A stretch of 64,000 bases of DNA, taken from assembly GCF_002803085.1 (NCBI RefSeq), contig NZ_NNBJ01000011.1, positions 149,138-213,137 on the forward strand, written 5' to 3'. Below the pieces are notes generated by a model, which saw only the letters and a program-made list of their open reading frames with translations, ran no database searches and had not been told where the DNA came from. Each line of letters starts with the position of its first letter. The stretch's first letter is position 1. A program made the translations under genes and the position numbers. This stretch comes from Streptomyces sp. CB01201. Lineage in GTDB: Bacteria > Actinomycetota > Actinomycetes > Streptomycetales > Streptomycetaceae. Below, in pieces: positions 1 through 8,009 of the stretch.

Positions 1-169
1 CGTCGTCGTCCAGGGGGATGCCCGCGGACATCTTGGCGACGTTGGCCTGGGGGTGGAAGTCGTCGCCCTCGGCGTAGGGGACGCCGAGCCGTGCTGCGAC
101 CAGCGGCCCGATGGTGGTCTTGCCGGTTCCGGCAACGCCCATCACGACGACGGTCAGGGGGGTGTTCAT
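1..169 (-). CDS. gntK: Gluconokinase, N-terminal part (cut by window edge)
   Basis: The visible 56 residues start MNTPLTVVVMGVAGTGKTT, a P-loop (GVAGTGKT, residues 11-18). They continue with the GDDFHP and MSAGIPLDDD stretches typical of GntK/IdnK gluconate kinases, which phosphorylate D-gluconate to 6-phosphogluconate in the cytosol. The gene runs off the left edge. It is divergent from a GntR-type regulator across a 140-bp gap, the usual gluconate-operon arrangement in Streptomyces. Identity is read from motifs only; a shikimate-kinase-like P-loop kinase is much less likely given the DDFHP motif. Confidence 0.9.
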   Translation of the reverse strand, partial: MNTPLTVVVMGVAGTGKTTIGPLVAARLGVPYAEGDDFHPQANVAKMSAGIPLDDD

Positions 170-261
170 GGCGGGTGGTGCCTCGCTGTCCTCATCGACA
201 TCGATGTCCTTCGCGGACACTCAAACCCATTAGGTACGACATATTCAAGAGGTCGTGATTT

Positions 262-276
262 AAAAGTCATACTTTT
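262..276. promoter_or_regulatory. Candidate GntR operator between gntK and its regulator
   Basis: AAAAGT-CAT-ACTTTT is a perfect inverted repeat (6-bp arms, 3-bp centre) in an AT-rich patch, 34 bp before the regulator start. GntR/FadR-family operators commonly have a GT-N-AC core, which this site contains. Autoregulation plus control of gntK is inferred from position. Confidence 0.55.
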
Positions 277-309
277 GTGGACCTCCAGGAGGGCCCGTAG
301 GCTTGGTCC

Positions 310-1011
310 ATGACGACTCGGGCCCGGGGCCTCCATACGCATGTGCTCGAAAGCCTGGGTCTGGCGATCACCGCGGGCGAGTACCCGCCCGGCAGCGTCC
401 TTCGCACCGACGAACTCGCCCAGCGCTTCGACGTGTCGCGCACGGTGGTGCGCGAGGTGATCCGGGTCCTGGAGTCCATGTACCTGGTCGAATCCCGGCG
501 CCGGGTCGGCGTGACCGTCCAGCCGGCCGAGCAGTGGAACGTCTACGACCCGCAGGTCATCCGCTGGCGCCTGGCCGGCGCCGACCGCCCGCGCCAGCTG
601 CGCTCGCTGACCGTGCTGCGCTCCGCCGTGGAGCCGGTCGCGGCCGGCCTCGCGGCGCTGCGGGCCACCCCCGCCCAGTGCGCGGACCTCACCGAACAGG
701 CCCTCGGCATGGTCGCGACCTCGCGCGGGCGCCAGCTGGAGGCGTACCTCGTGCACGACGTGGCCTTCCACCGGATCGTGCTCAACGCGTCCGGCAACGA
801 GATGTTCGCCCGGCTCGGCGATGTGGTGGCCGAGGTCCTCGCCGGCCGCACCCACCACCAGGTGATGTTCCCCGACCCCGATCCGGCCGCCGTCACTTTG
901 CATGTGCGGGTGGCCGAGGCGGTCCGCGCGCGGGACACGGCGGAAGCCGAGCGGCTGACCCGGGAGATCGCGGTGGGCGCACTCCAGGAGCTGGACGTTC
1001 TCGCGCCATAG
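310..1011 (+). CDS. GntR/FadR-family transcriptional regulator, probable gluconate repressor
   Basis: The 233-residue protein has an N-terminal winged helix-turn-helix of the GntR type (about residues 8-75; GEYPPGSVLRTDELAQRF, then VSRTVVREVIRVLES). An FCD-type helical ligand domain (about 85-230) follows, with a metal-site-like DVAFHR segment. Length and layout fit the FadR subfamily. It is divergent from gluconokinase, with a perfect palindrome in the gap, so it is most likely the local gluconate/6-phosphogluconate-responsive repressor. No good Shine-Dalgarno sequence stands at the usual distance; the AGGAGGG at 288-294 is rather far from the ATG. Confidence 0.85.
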   Translation: MTTRARGLHTHVLESLGLAITAGEYPPGSVLRTDELAQRFDVSRTVVREVIRVLESMYLVESRRRVGVTVQPAEQWNVYDPQVIRWRLAGADRPRQLRSLTVLRSAVEPVAAGLAALRATPAQCADLTEQALGMVATSRGRQLEAYLVHDVAFHRIVLNASGNEMFARLGDVVAEVLAGRTHHQVMFPDPDPAAVTLHVRVAEAVRARDTAEAERLTREIAVGALQELDVLAP

Positions 1012-1249
1012 GTACCCTGAGCAACGAATTCCGCTCGCCGGATGCCTTCCCGTTACCTCGGATACCTCAGAAACATCTCAAATCTGTCTCTACGTGACAT
1101 TGGCCACTGCCAAACTGTGCCGCCAGGCGGAACTATGGGCCGCTGGTCCGTGCCATGGTGACGCTAGTCCCCGCCACGGTGACGACCTGCGTCACCGGCA
1201 CGACCGGTCCCGCACGACCGCATGACCCCTCACAAAGGCGAACTACTCC
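1012..1249. other. Intergenic region with permease promoter
   Basis: This 238-bp non-coding gap lies between the GntR-type gene and the permease. It holds a small inverted repeat TTGGC-CACT-GCCAA (1100-1113) that could be an operator. A weak ribosome-binding site AAAGG (about 1234-1238) precedes the ATG at 1250. No open frame is convincing. Confidence 0.4.
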
Positions 1250-2713
1250 ATGAGTGACCGCATGCCTGCGGCCGAGACCCAGAGTGCCCCCGCGGGGGCG
1301 ACGACGGGCACCCCCCACATCGACGCCGGTGACGCCGGTTACAGCAAGGACCTCAAGTCCCGCCACATCAACATGATCGCCATCGGCGGCGCGATAGGCA
1401 CCGGGCTCTTCCTCGGCGCCGGTGGCCGGATGGCGGGCGCGGGCCCCTCCCTCGCGATCGCGTACGCGGTCTGCGGCGTGTTCGCCTTCTTCGTCGTACG
1501 GGCCCTCGGTGAGCTCGTGCTCTACCGCCCCTCCTCGGGCGCCTTCGTCTCCTACGCCCGTGAGTTCATGGGCGAGAAGGGCGCCTACACGGCGGGCTGG
1601 CTGTACTTCCTGAACTGGTCGACCACCGCCGTCGCCGACATCACCGCGGCCGCGACCTACGCCCACTTCTGGGCCATGTTCAGCAGCGTCCCGCAGTGGG
1701 TCTGCGCGCTCGTCGCGCTCGCGGTCGTCCTCACCGCCAACCTCATCTCGGTGAAGTACTTCGGCGAGATGGAGTTCTGGTTCGCGATCATCAAGGTGGT
1801 CGCGCTGGTCGCCTTCATGCTGGTCGGCATCTACCTCGTGGTCACCCAGCACGACGTGGACGGCTCCACGCCGGGCTTCGCCAACATCACCAGCCACGGC
1901 GGCATCTTCCCGATGGGCATGCTGCCCATGCTGCTCGTCATCCAGGGCGTCGTCTTCGCCTACGCCTCGGTCGAGCTGTGCGGCGTCGCCGCCGGCGAGA
2001 CGGAGAACCCGCAGAAGATCCTGCCCAAGGCGATCAACTCGATCATGTGGCGCGTCGCCGTCTTCTACGTCGGCTCCGTGGTGCTGCTCGCGCTGCTGCT
2101 GCCGTACACCGAGTACTCCGAGAACCAGAGTCCGTTCGTCACCGTCCTCGACAAGATCGGCGTGCCGGGTGCGGCCGGCGTGATGAACCTGGTGGTGCTC
2201 ACCGCGGCCCTCTCCAGCCTCAACTCCGGCCTGTACTCCACCGGCCGCATCCTGCGCTCGATGTCGCTCGCGGGCTCGGCGCCCAAGTTCGTCGGCGTCA
2301 TGAACAAGGGCAAGGTGCCCTACGGCGGCGTTCTGTTCACCGCCTTCTTCGGCGTCCTCGGCGTCGCCCTGAACAAGGTCGTGCCGGACGACGCCTTCGA
2401 GATCGTGCTGAACTTCGCCTCCATCGGCATCCTCGGCACCTGGGCGATGATCATGGTCTGCTCGCTGCTCTTCTGGCGCCGCGCACAGCAGGGCCATCTG
2501 GAGCGCCCCTCCTACAAGCTGCCCTGGGCGCCCTACACGCAGATCGTGACGCTGGTCTTCCTCGCGACCGTCGCCTTCCTGATGTGGTACGGCGGCGGCG
2601 TCGGCCGCACCACGATCTACTGCCTCCCGATCATCGCGGCGCTGCTCGTCGGCGGCTGGTTCGTCGTCCGCAAGCGGGTCGGCGCCATCGCGGCGACCAA
2701 GCCCCAGCCGTAA
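1250..2713 (+). CDS. APC-family amino acid permease, AnsP/GabP-like
   Basis: The 487-residue integral membrane protein has about 12 hydrophobic segments. The first contains the amino-acid-permease signature HINMIAIGGAIGTGLFLGAG, followed by GALGE-type and FAYASVELCGVAAGETENP motifs. It imports amino acids by proton symport across the cytoplasmic membrane. The sequence resembles L-asparagine permease (AnsP) and GABA/aromatic permeases of the AAT family, but the substrate cannot be set from sequence. A strong hairpin follows directly (2728-2762). It is probably transcribed alone. Confidence 0.88.
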   Translation: MSDRMPAAETQSAPAGATTGTPHIDAGDAGYSKDLKSRHINMIAIGGAIGTGLFLGAGGRMAGAGPSLAIAYAVCGVFAFFVVRALGELVLYRPSSGAFVSYAREFMGEKGAYTAGWLYFLNWSTTAVADITAAATYAHFWAMFSSVPQWVCALVALAVVLTANLISVKYFGEMEFWFAIIKVVALVAFMLVGIYLVVTQHDVDGSTPGFANITSHGGIFPMGMLPMLLVIQGVVFAYASVELCGVAAGETENPQKILPKAINSIMWRVAVFYVGSVVLLALLLPYTEYSENQSPFVTVLDKIGVPGAAGVMNLVVLTAALSSLNSGLYSTGRILRSMSLAGSAPKFVGVMNKGKVPYGGVLFTAFFGVLGVALNKVVPDDAFEIVLNFASIGILGTWAMIMVCSLLFWRRAQQGHLERPSYKLPWAPYTQIVTLVFLATVAFLMWYGGGVGRTTIYCLPIIAALLVGGWFVVRKRVGAIAATKPQP

Positions 2714-2727
2714 CCCCGGCGCCATGA

Positions 2728-2762
2728 AAGGGCGGCACCCCGGACCACGGGGCGCCGCCCTT
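2728..2762. terminator. Bidirectional intrinsic terminator
   Basis: AAGGGCGGC pairs with GCCGCCCTT, and an inner CCCCG pairs with CGGGG, followed by TTCTT. It lies between the convergent permease (+) and TetR gene (-) and can serve both. Confidence 0.75.
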
Positions 2763-2800
2763 CTTCACGCCCTGCCGCGCCCGGCTCACCCCCGCCCGGC

Positions 2801-3508
2801 TCACGCCCGCACATGCCGCAGCCGGGCCTCGGCCGCGGCCAGCATCATCTCCAGGGCCGCCGGATAGGCGCTGCGGCCCATCTCCGCCACCAGGGTCGGC
2901 GCGGTGGCGGCCACATGCGGATGGGTGTCCGCGCCGAGCCGCGCGTACCGCTCCCGCCAGGTCCGCTCCTCCAGGATCCGGGACTCCTTCGGCAGGGTCA
3001 GCACGGTCGCGTCGAGCGCCGCGAACGCCAGGGTCTGGTCCACGAACACGTGGTAGATCCGCACCGCCTCGGCATCCGGGAACCCGGCCCCGCGCAGGAT
3101 GCCGAGGATCGTCTCCACCGAGCGCATCTCGTGCACCCGGCCGGTCACCCGCGTACACGTCAGCACCGCCGCCTGCGGATGGGCCTGGTAGTCGGCGTGG
3201 ATGCGCAGCCCGAGCGAGCGCAGATCCGCCCGCCACTCGCCGCTCGGCCGCCAGGCGCGCAGGGTGCGGCCGATCAGCTCGTCCGCCACCGCGAGCAGCA
3301 GGTCGTCGGTGTCCTGGAAGTACCGGTACAGCGCGCTCGGATCCGCGCCGAGCGCCGTGCCGAGCCGCCGCACGGTCAGCGCCGCCGCCCCGTGCTCGCC
3401 GATCAGGCGCAGCGCGGTCTCGACGATCAGCGCCTCGGAAAGCACCGTGCCCCGCTTGGTGGGCCGCCGCCGGCGCCGCTCCCCGTCCGCCACGACTCGC
3501 TCGCTCAT
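2801..3508 (-). CDS. TetR-family transcriptional regulator
   Basis: The 235-residue protein carries a TetR HTH at about residues 25-70 (ALRLIGEHGAAALTVRRLGT then GADPSALYRYFQDTDDLL). A large all-helical ligand domain follows. ATG 3508 is chosen because AGGG lies 8 bp upstream; an in-frame GTG at 3517 is an alternative with poorer spacing. It is divergent from the transporter/amidohydrolase/mycothiol-dehydrogenase block, and a CAACG-C-CGTTG palindrome lies in the gap. It is therefore likely the local repressor of that block. The ligand is unknown. Confidence 0.85.
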   Translation of the reverse strand: MSERVVADGERRRRRPTKRGTVLSEALIVETALRLIGEHGAAALTVRRLGTALGADPSALYRYFQDTDDLLLAVADELIGRTLRAWRPSGEWRADLRSLGLRIHADYQAHPQAAVLTCTRVTGRVHEMRSVETILGILRGAGFPDAEAVRIYHVFVDQTLAFAALDATVLTLPKESRILEERTWRERYARLGADTHPHVAATAPTLVAEMGRSAYPAALEMMLAAAEARLRHVRA

Positions 3509-3541
3509 GCGCCGCACCCTACGGACCGGCGCACCTTATGA

Positions 3542-3552
3542 CAACGCCGTTG
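3542..3552. promoter_or_regulatory. Candidate TetR operator
   Basis: CAACG-C-CGTTG is a perfect 11-bp palindrome midway between the tetR start and the divergent permease start (3626). Its position suits simultaneous repression of both directions. Assignment is by symmetry and position only. Confidence 0.5.
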
Positions 3553-3625
3553 ACGCATCGGCTCCACCCGGAGTTCCATGTGCCGCCATCGGGGCCGAAA
3601 AGCGCCCCTCGGCGAAGGAGCGACC

Positions 3626-5125
3626 GTGCGCACTCCCTACGGCAGTGACCCACCCGTTCTGCGCAAGAGCCTCGGCGTCCTGGACGGCGTCGCCATCGCC
3701 GCCTCCTCCACGGCGGCCACCACCAGCATCGGCATCGGACTGGGTGTCACCGCGGGCGCGGTGGGACTGCACCTGCCGATCGTGATGCTCCTCGCGTTCA
3801 TTCCGATCCTCGGCATAGCGAGCGCGTACACCCGGCTCAACAAGGTCGAGCCCAACATGGGCAGCGGCTATGTGTGGGTGGGCCGCTCGCTCAGCCCCTG
3901 GCTGGGCTTCCTGACCGGCTGGATCGGCATCGTCTCCACCGTCGTCTTCCTCGCCTACACCACCGCCGTCACCGGTTCCGCCCTGATCCAACTGGCAGGC
4001 GAGGCAGGCCTGGTGAGCCTCGGCGGACTGCGCTTGGACCCGGACTCCACGGCCCAGTCCACCGCGATCGGCATCGTCGTCCTGGTCGCCGTCACCTTCA
4101 CCGCGGTGATCGGCACCCGCTCGGCCGCCGCCCTCCAGAAGTGGCTCCTGGTCTTCGAGTACGCCGTGCTCCTCGGCTTCTGCGGCTACGGACTCGTCAA
4201 GGGCCCGCACCCCTTCAGCCTGGACTGGCTGAACCCGTTCACCATCCCCTCGGGCCAGGCCCTGGCCCAGGGACTGCTGCTCTCCGTCTTCTGCTACTGG
4301 GGCTTCGAGTCGACCTTCAGCGTGAACGAGGAGATCAAGGACCCCGAGGACGCCTCCAGGGCCGGACTCATCACCCTGTTCACCATGCTCGGCCTGTTCC
4401 TGCTCGGCTCGTTCGCCTTCCAACGGGTGCTCTCCGCCGATGAGTTGGTGGGCCACGGCGCCCAGGGCCTCACGTTCTTCGGCGACCGGCTCGCCACCCA
4501 GCCGCTGGCCGCCCTGCCCCTGGTCGCGCTGACCTTCTCGGCGATCGCCTCGCTCCAGTCCGGTGTCATCCCCACCGTGCGCGGCATGTTCGCGATGAGC
4601 CGCGACCGCACGCTCGGCCCGCTCTGGCTCAAGGTCAGCCCCCGCTACGGGACCCCGGCGGCCGGCACCGTCGCGATCGGCTGCGTCGCGGCCGGCATCG
4701 CCGTGCTCTCGCTGCTCATCCCCAAGATCGGCGACCTGATCCTCGCCTCCGTCAACGCCATCGGGGTCGTGGTGTCCCTCTACTACGCGCTGACCGCCCT
4801 GGCCGCGGCGAGCCGCTTCCGCGGGGCGCTGCGCGAGAGCGCCGGCGAGGCGATACGTGCCGTGGTGATCCCCGTCCTGAGCGCCCTGTTCCTGCTCGGC
4901 CTCGGCGGCTACCTCGCCTGGACCTTCTACACCTCCGCCGACCACTTCGAAGTCAGCCCCGACAACGGCTGGTTCATGCTCGCCTGCCCCGCGGCGATGC
5001 TGCTCAGCGGTGTGGGGGCCGCCGCCTGGGCCAAGTGGGTAAGGAAATCACCGTACTTCGTCACCGGCCGCTCCAGCACGGAAGCGGATGCGGCACCGCT
5101 CGGCGCCGCATCCGAACCCGCCTGA
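3626..5125 (+). CDS. APC superfamily permease
   Basis: The 499-residue membrane protein has about 12-13 transmembrane segments. It opens with VLRKSLGVLDGVAIAASSTA, then KVEPNMGSGYVWVGRSLSPW and YWGFESTFSVNEEIKDPEDA, the layout of the APC amino acid/amine transporter family. GTG 3626 is chosen because GAAGGAG sits 6 bp upstream; the open frame extends to 3578 without a ribosome site. It is the first gene of a likely operon with the amidohydrolase and mycothiol-linked genes. It probably imports the compound, perhaps an amide or amine, that the amidohydrolase cleaves; that link is inference. Confidence 0.85.
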   Translation: MRTPYGSDPPVLRKSLGVLDGVAIAASSTAATTSIGIGLGVTAGAVGLHLPIVMLLAFIPILGIASAYTRLNKVEPNMGSGYVWVGRSLSPWLGFLTGWIGIVSTVVFLAYTTAVTGSALIQLAGEAGLVSLGGLRLDPDSTAQSTAIGIVVLVAVTFTAVIGTRSAAALQKWLLVFEYAVLLGFCGYGLVKGPHPFSLDWLNPFTIPSGQALAQGLLLSVFCYWGFESTFSVNEEIKDPEDASRAGLITLFTMLGLFLLGSFAFQRVLSADELVGHGAQGLTFFGDRLATQPLAALPLVALTFSAIASLQSGVIPTVRGMFAMSRDRTLGPLWLKVSPRYGTPAAGTVAIGCVAAGIAVLSLLIPKIGDLILASVNAIGVVVSLYYALTALAAASRFRGALRESAGEAIRAVVIPVLSALFLLGLGGYLAWTFYTSADHFEVSPDNGWFMLACPAAMLLSGVGAAAWAKWVRKSPYFVTGRSSTEADAAPLGAASEPA

Positions 5126-5136
5126 ACCCCCGCCCC

Positions 5137-5215
5137 GGCAACCCTCCTCAGCACTCCTGCCTCACAACTCCTGCCTCACAATTCCTCCCACACAAACCCC
5201 TCCCTCACAGAACGG
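5137..5215 (+). repeat. Short tandem repeat in the amidohydrolase leader
   Basis: Four imperfect units of about 14-15 bp (ACTCCTGCCTCACA twice, then ATTCCTCCCACACA and AACCCCTCCCTCACA) fill the gap between permease and amidohydrolase. The stretch is almost free of G, hence unstructured as RNA, and no clear Shine-Dalgarno sequence precedes ATG 5224. Confidence 0.7.
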
Positions 5216-5223
5216 ACGCACGC

Positions 5224-6867
5224 ATGCGCCACGACCCCGCCGACCTCGTCTTCACCGGCGGCCCGGTCCTCACCCTGGACGCCGCCCGCTCCCGCGCCAC
5301 CACCGTGGCCGTCACCGGGGACCGCATCACCGCCGTCGGCCACGACGAGGTGCGCGAACTGATCGGCCCGAAGACCCAAGTCATCGACCTGGCGGGCAAG
5401 TTGCTGATCCCCGGCTTCCAGGACGCCCATGTCCACCCCGTCTCGGCCGGCATCGAATTGGCCCGCTGCGACCTCACGGGCCTGCGCACGGCGACCGAGA
5501 CGCTGGACGCGGTACGCGCCTACGCCGACGCCCATCCCGAACAGGAGTGGATCACCGGGGGCGGCTGGTCGATGGAGGCCTTCGAGGGCGGCAGCCCGAC
5601 GCGCGACCTGCTCGACCGGGTCGTGCCCGACCGGCCCGTCTACCTGCCCAACCGGGACCACCACGGAGCCTGGGTCAACTCCCGCGCCCTCGCCGCCGCA
5701 GGCCTCACCCGGGACACCCCCGACCCGGCCGACGGCCGCATCGAACGCGACGCCACCGGCGAGCCGACCGGGCTGCTCCAGGAGGGCGCCATGGACCTCG
5801 TCGGCCGGCTCACGCCCCGCTCGACCCCCGCCGAACGCCTCGCCGCCCTGCTGCGCGCCCAGGCCCACCTCCACTCGTACGGGATCACCGCGTGGCAGGA
5901 CGCGATCGTCGGGAACTTCGGCTCGATGGACGACCCCGCCGACGCCTATGTGACCGCGGCGCGCGACGGCTCGCTGACCGCACGGGTCGTCGGCGCCCTG
6001 TGGTGGGACCGCGAGCGCGGCGCCGAGCAGATCCCCGAACTGGTCGCGCGGCGAGCACAGTTGAGCAAGGGCCGGTTCCGCGCCGGATCGGTGAAGATCA
6101 TGCAGGACGGGGTCGCGGAGACCGGCACCGCCGCCCTGCTCGGCCCCTACCTCGACGCCTGCGGCTGCGCGACCGCCAACACCGGGACCAGCTTCGTCGA
6201 TCCGGCCGAACTGCGCTGCTATGTAACCCAATTGGACGCCCTCGGCTTCCAGGCCCACTTCCACGCGCTCGGCGACCGGGCGGTGCGCGAGGCGCTCGAC
6301 GCGGTGGCGGCCGCCCGCGAGGCCAACGGACGGACCGACACCCGGCCGCACCTGGCCCACCTCCAGATCGTCCACCCCGACGACATCGACCGCTTCCGCG
6401 CGCTCGGCGCCACCGCGAACATCCAGCCCCTGTGGGCCTCCCACGAACCCCAGATGGACGAGCTGACCATCCCCTTCCTCGGTGCCGAGCGCGCCGGACA
6501 GCAGTATCCGTTCGCGGCGCTGCTGCGCTCCGGGGCGACCGTGGCGGCCGGCTCGGACTGGCCGGTCAGCAGCCCCGACCCGATGCAGGGCATCCACACC
6601 GCGGTCAACCGGGTCGCTCCCGGCGAGAAGGGCCCGGTGTTCCTGCCGGAGCAGCGCATCACCCTGACCGCGGCCTTCGCCGCGTACACCGCGGGGACGG
6701 CGTATGTGAACCACCTCGACGACACGGGTTCGATCCGGCCCGGCGCGCTCGCCGACCTCGCGGTCCTCGACCGGGACCCGTACGCGGGGCCGCCCGAGGA
6801 GATCGGTGCGACCCGGGTGCTCGCCACCTATGTCGGCGGCCGACGGGTGCACGAAGCCACCTCATAA
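5224..6867 (+). CDS. YtcJ-like amidohydrolase (amidohydrolase family 3)
   Basis: The 547-residue protein begins DLVFTGGPVLTLD and has the metal-site motif DAHVHP (about 70-75). Later come the catalytic-lysine region SVKIMQDGV, HFHALGDRA, HLQIVHPDD and AAGSDWPVSSPDPMQGIHTAV, all in the order found in YtcJ/NfdA-type metal-dependent amidohydrolases. Family members hydrolyse N-substituted formamides or other amides. The cytoplasmic location is inferred from the lack of a signal peptide. It follows the permease by 98 bp and precedes a mycothiol-dependent formaldehyde dehydrogenase, so its product may carry or release a C1 unit. The ATG has only a weak ribosome site. Confidence 0.82.
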   Translation: MRHDPADLVFTGGPVLTLDAARSRATTVAVTGDRITAVGHDEVRELIGPKTQVIDLAGKLLIPGFQDAHVHPVSAGIELARCDLTGLRTATETLDAVRAYADAHPEQEWITGGGWSMEAFEGGSPTRDLLDRVVPDRPVYLPNRDHHGAWVNSRALAAAGLTRDTPDPADGRIERDATGEPTGLLQEGAMDLVGRLTPRSTPAERLAALLRAQAHLHSYGITAWQDAIVGNFGSMDDPADAYVTAARDGSLTARVVGALWWDRERGAEQIPELVARRAQLSKGRFRAGSVKIMQDGVAETGTAALLGPYLDACGCATANTGTSFVDPAELRCYVTQLDALGFQAHFHALGDRAVREALDAVAAAREANGRTDTRPHLAHLQIVHPDDIDRFRALGATANIQPLWASHEPQMDELTIPFLGAERAGQQYPFAALLRSGATVAAGSDWPVSSPDPMQGIHTAVNRVAPGEKGPVFLPEQRITLTAAFAAYTAGTAYVNHLDDTGSIRPGALADLAVLDRDPYAGPPEEIGATRVLATYVGGRRVHEATS

Positions 6868-6886
6868 GGTGTATTCCTGATACACC
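6868..6886. promoter_or_regulatory. Candidate operator upstream of mscR-like gene
   Basis: GGTGTAT-TCCTG-ATACACC is a perfect inverted repeat with 7-bp arms and a 5-bp spacer, starting at the base after the amidohydrolase stop and 37 bp before the next start. It is too short and AT-rich to act as a good terminator, so an operator for separate aldehyde-responsive control is likely. Confidence 0.5.
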
Positions 6887-6923
6887 CGAACACAGCCGAC
6901 GGTACGAAGCAGGGAGTGGCGGC

Positions 6924-8009
6924 ATGTCGCAGCAGGTCCAAGGGGTCATCGCACCGGGCAAGAACCAGCCCGTGCGGGTGGAGACCATCGTGGTACCGGA
7001 CCCGGGCCCGGGCGAGGCGGTGGTGAAGATCCAGGCCTGCGGCGTCTGCCACACCGATCTGCACTACAAGCAGGGCGGCATCAACGACGACTTCCCGTTC
7101 CTGCTCGGCCACGAGGCCTCCGGCATCGTGGAGTCGGTCGGCGAGGGCGTCACCGATGTCGCGCCCGGCGACTTCGTGATCCTCAACTGGCGTGCGGTGT
7201 GCGGCAGTTGCCGGGCCTGTCTGCGGGGCCGTCCGCAGTACTGCTTCAACACGCACAACGCGCAGCAGAAGATGACGCTGCTCGACGGTACGGAGCTGTC
7301 CCCGGCGCTCGGCATCGGGGCGTTCGCCGAGAAGACCCTGGTCGCGGCGGGCCAGTGCACCAAGGTCGACCCGGCGGTCTCCCCGGCGGTGGCGGGGCTG
7401 CTCGGCTGTGGGGTCATGGCCGGCATCGGCGCGGCCATCAACACGGGCAACGTCGGCCGGGGCGACTCCGTCGCCGTCATCGGCTGCGGCGGCGTGGGTG
7501 ACGCGGCGGTCGTCGGCGCCCGGCTCGCGGGCGCGGCGAAGATCATCGCGGTCGACATCGACGACCGCAAGCTGGCCACGGCCAGGACGATGGGCGCGAC
7601 GCACACCGTCAACTCCCGCAGCCAGGACGCCGTCGAGGCGATCCGCGAGCTGACCGGCGGCAACGGCGCGGACGTCGTCATCGAGGCGGTGGGCCACCCC
7701 GAGACGTACAAGCAGGCGTTCTACGCGCGCGATCTGGCGGGCACGGTCGTCCTGGTCGGCGTGCCGACCCCGGACATGACCCTGGAACTGCCGCTCCTGG
7801 ACGTCTTCGGCCGGGGCGGCGCCCTGAAGTCCTCCTGGTACGGCGACTGCCTGCCCTCGCGGGACTTCCCGATGCTGGTCGACCTGCATCAGCAGGGCCG
7901 GATCGACCTCGGGGCGTTCGTCACGGAGACGATCGCGCCCGACGAGGTCGAGCAGGCCTTCGCGCGGATGCACGAGGGTGACGTGCTGCGTTCGGTGGTG
8001 GAGTTCTGA
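6924..8009 (+). CDS. mscR: S-(hydroxymethyl)mycothiol dehydrogenase
   Basis: The 361-residue zinc alcohol dehydrogenase has catalytic zinc ligands CGVCHTD (Cys42) and GHEASG (His63, Glu64). Structural zinc cysteines lie in CGSCRACLRGRPQYC, and the NAD-binding motif is GCGGVGDAAVVGARLAG. The sequence matches the actinobacterial NAD/mycothiol-dependent formaldehyde dehydrogenase, which oxidises the formaldehyde-mycothiol adduct to S-formylmycothiol. AGGGAG lies 7 bp before ATG 6924; the frame is open far upstream but overlaps the amidohydrolase. The next gene overlaps its stop codon, so the pair is translationally coupled. The pathway fits mshC in the same window. Confidence 0.87.
   Translation: MSQQVQGVIAPGKNQPVRVETIVVPDPGPGEAVVKIQACGVCHTDLHYKQGGINDDFPFLLGHEASGIVESVGEGVTDVAPGDFVILNWRAVCGSCRACLRGRPQYCFNTHNAQQKMTLLDGTELSPALGIGAFAEKTLVAAGQCTKVDPAVSPAVAGLLGCGVMAGIGAAINTGNVGRGDSVAVIGCGGVGDAAVVGARLAGAAKIIAVDIDDRKLATARTMGATHTVNSRSQDAVEAIRELTGGNGADVVIEAVGHPETYKQAFYARDLAGTVVLVGVPTPDMTLELPLLDVFGRGGALKSSWYGDCLPSRDFPMLVDLHQQGRIDLGAFVTETIAPDEVEQAFARMHEGDVLRSVVEF

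Noticed and set aside
5137..5215. Short repeats as a CRISPR array
   Set aside because: Units of 14-15 bp directly abut with no spacers, are imperfect, and no cas gene is present.
5088..6923. In-frame extension that would make the mscR protein 973 residues
   Set aside because: The extension is an Arg/Pro-rich translation of the amidohydrolase gene in another frame. The real start has a ribosome site at 6911-6916 and the family N-terminus.
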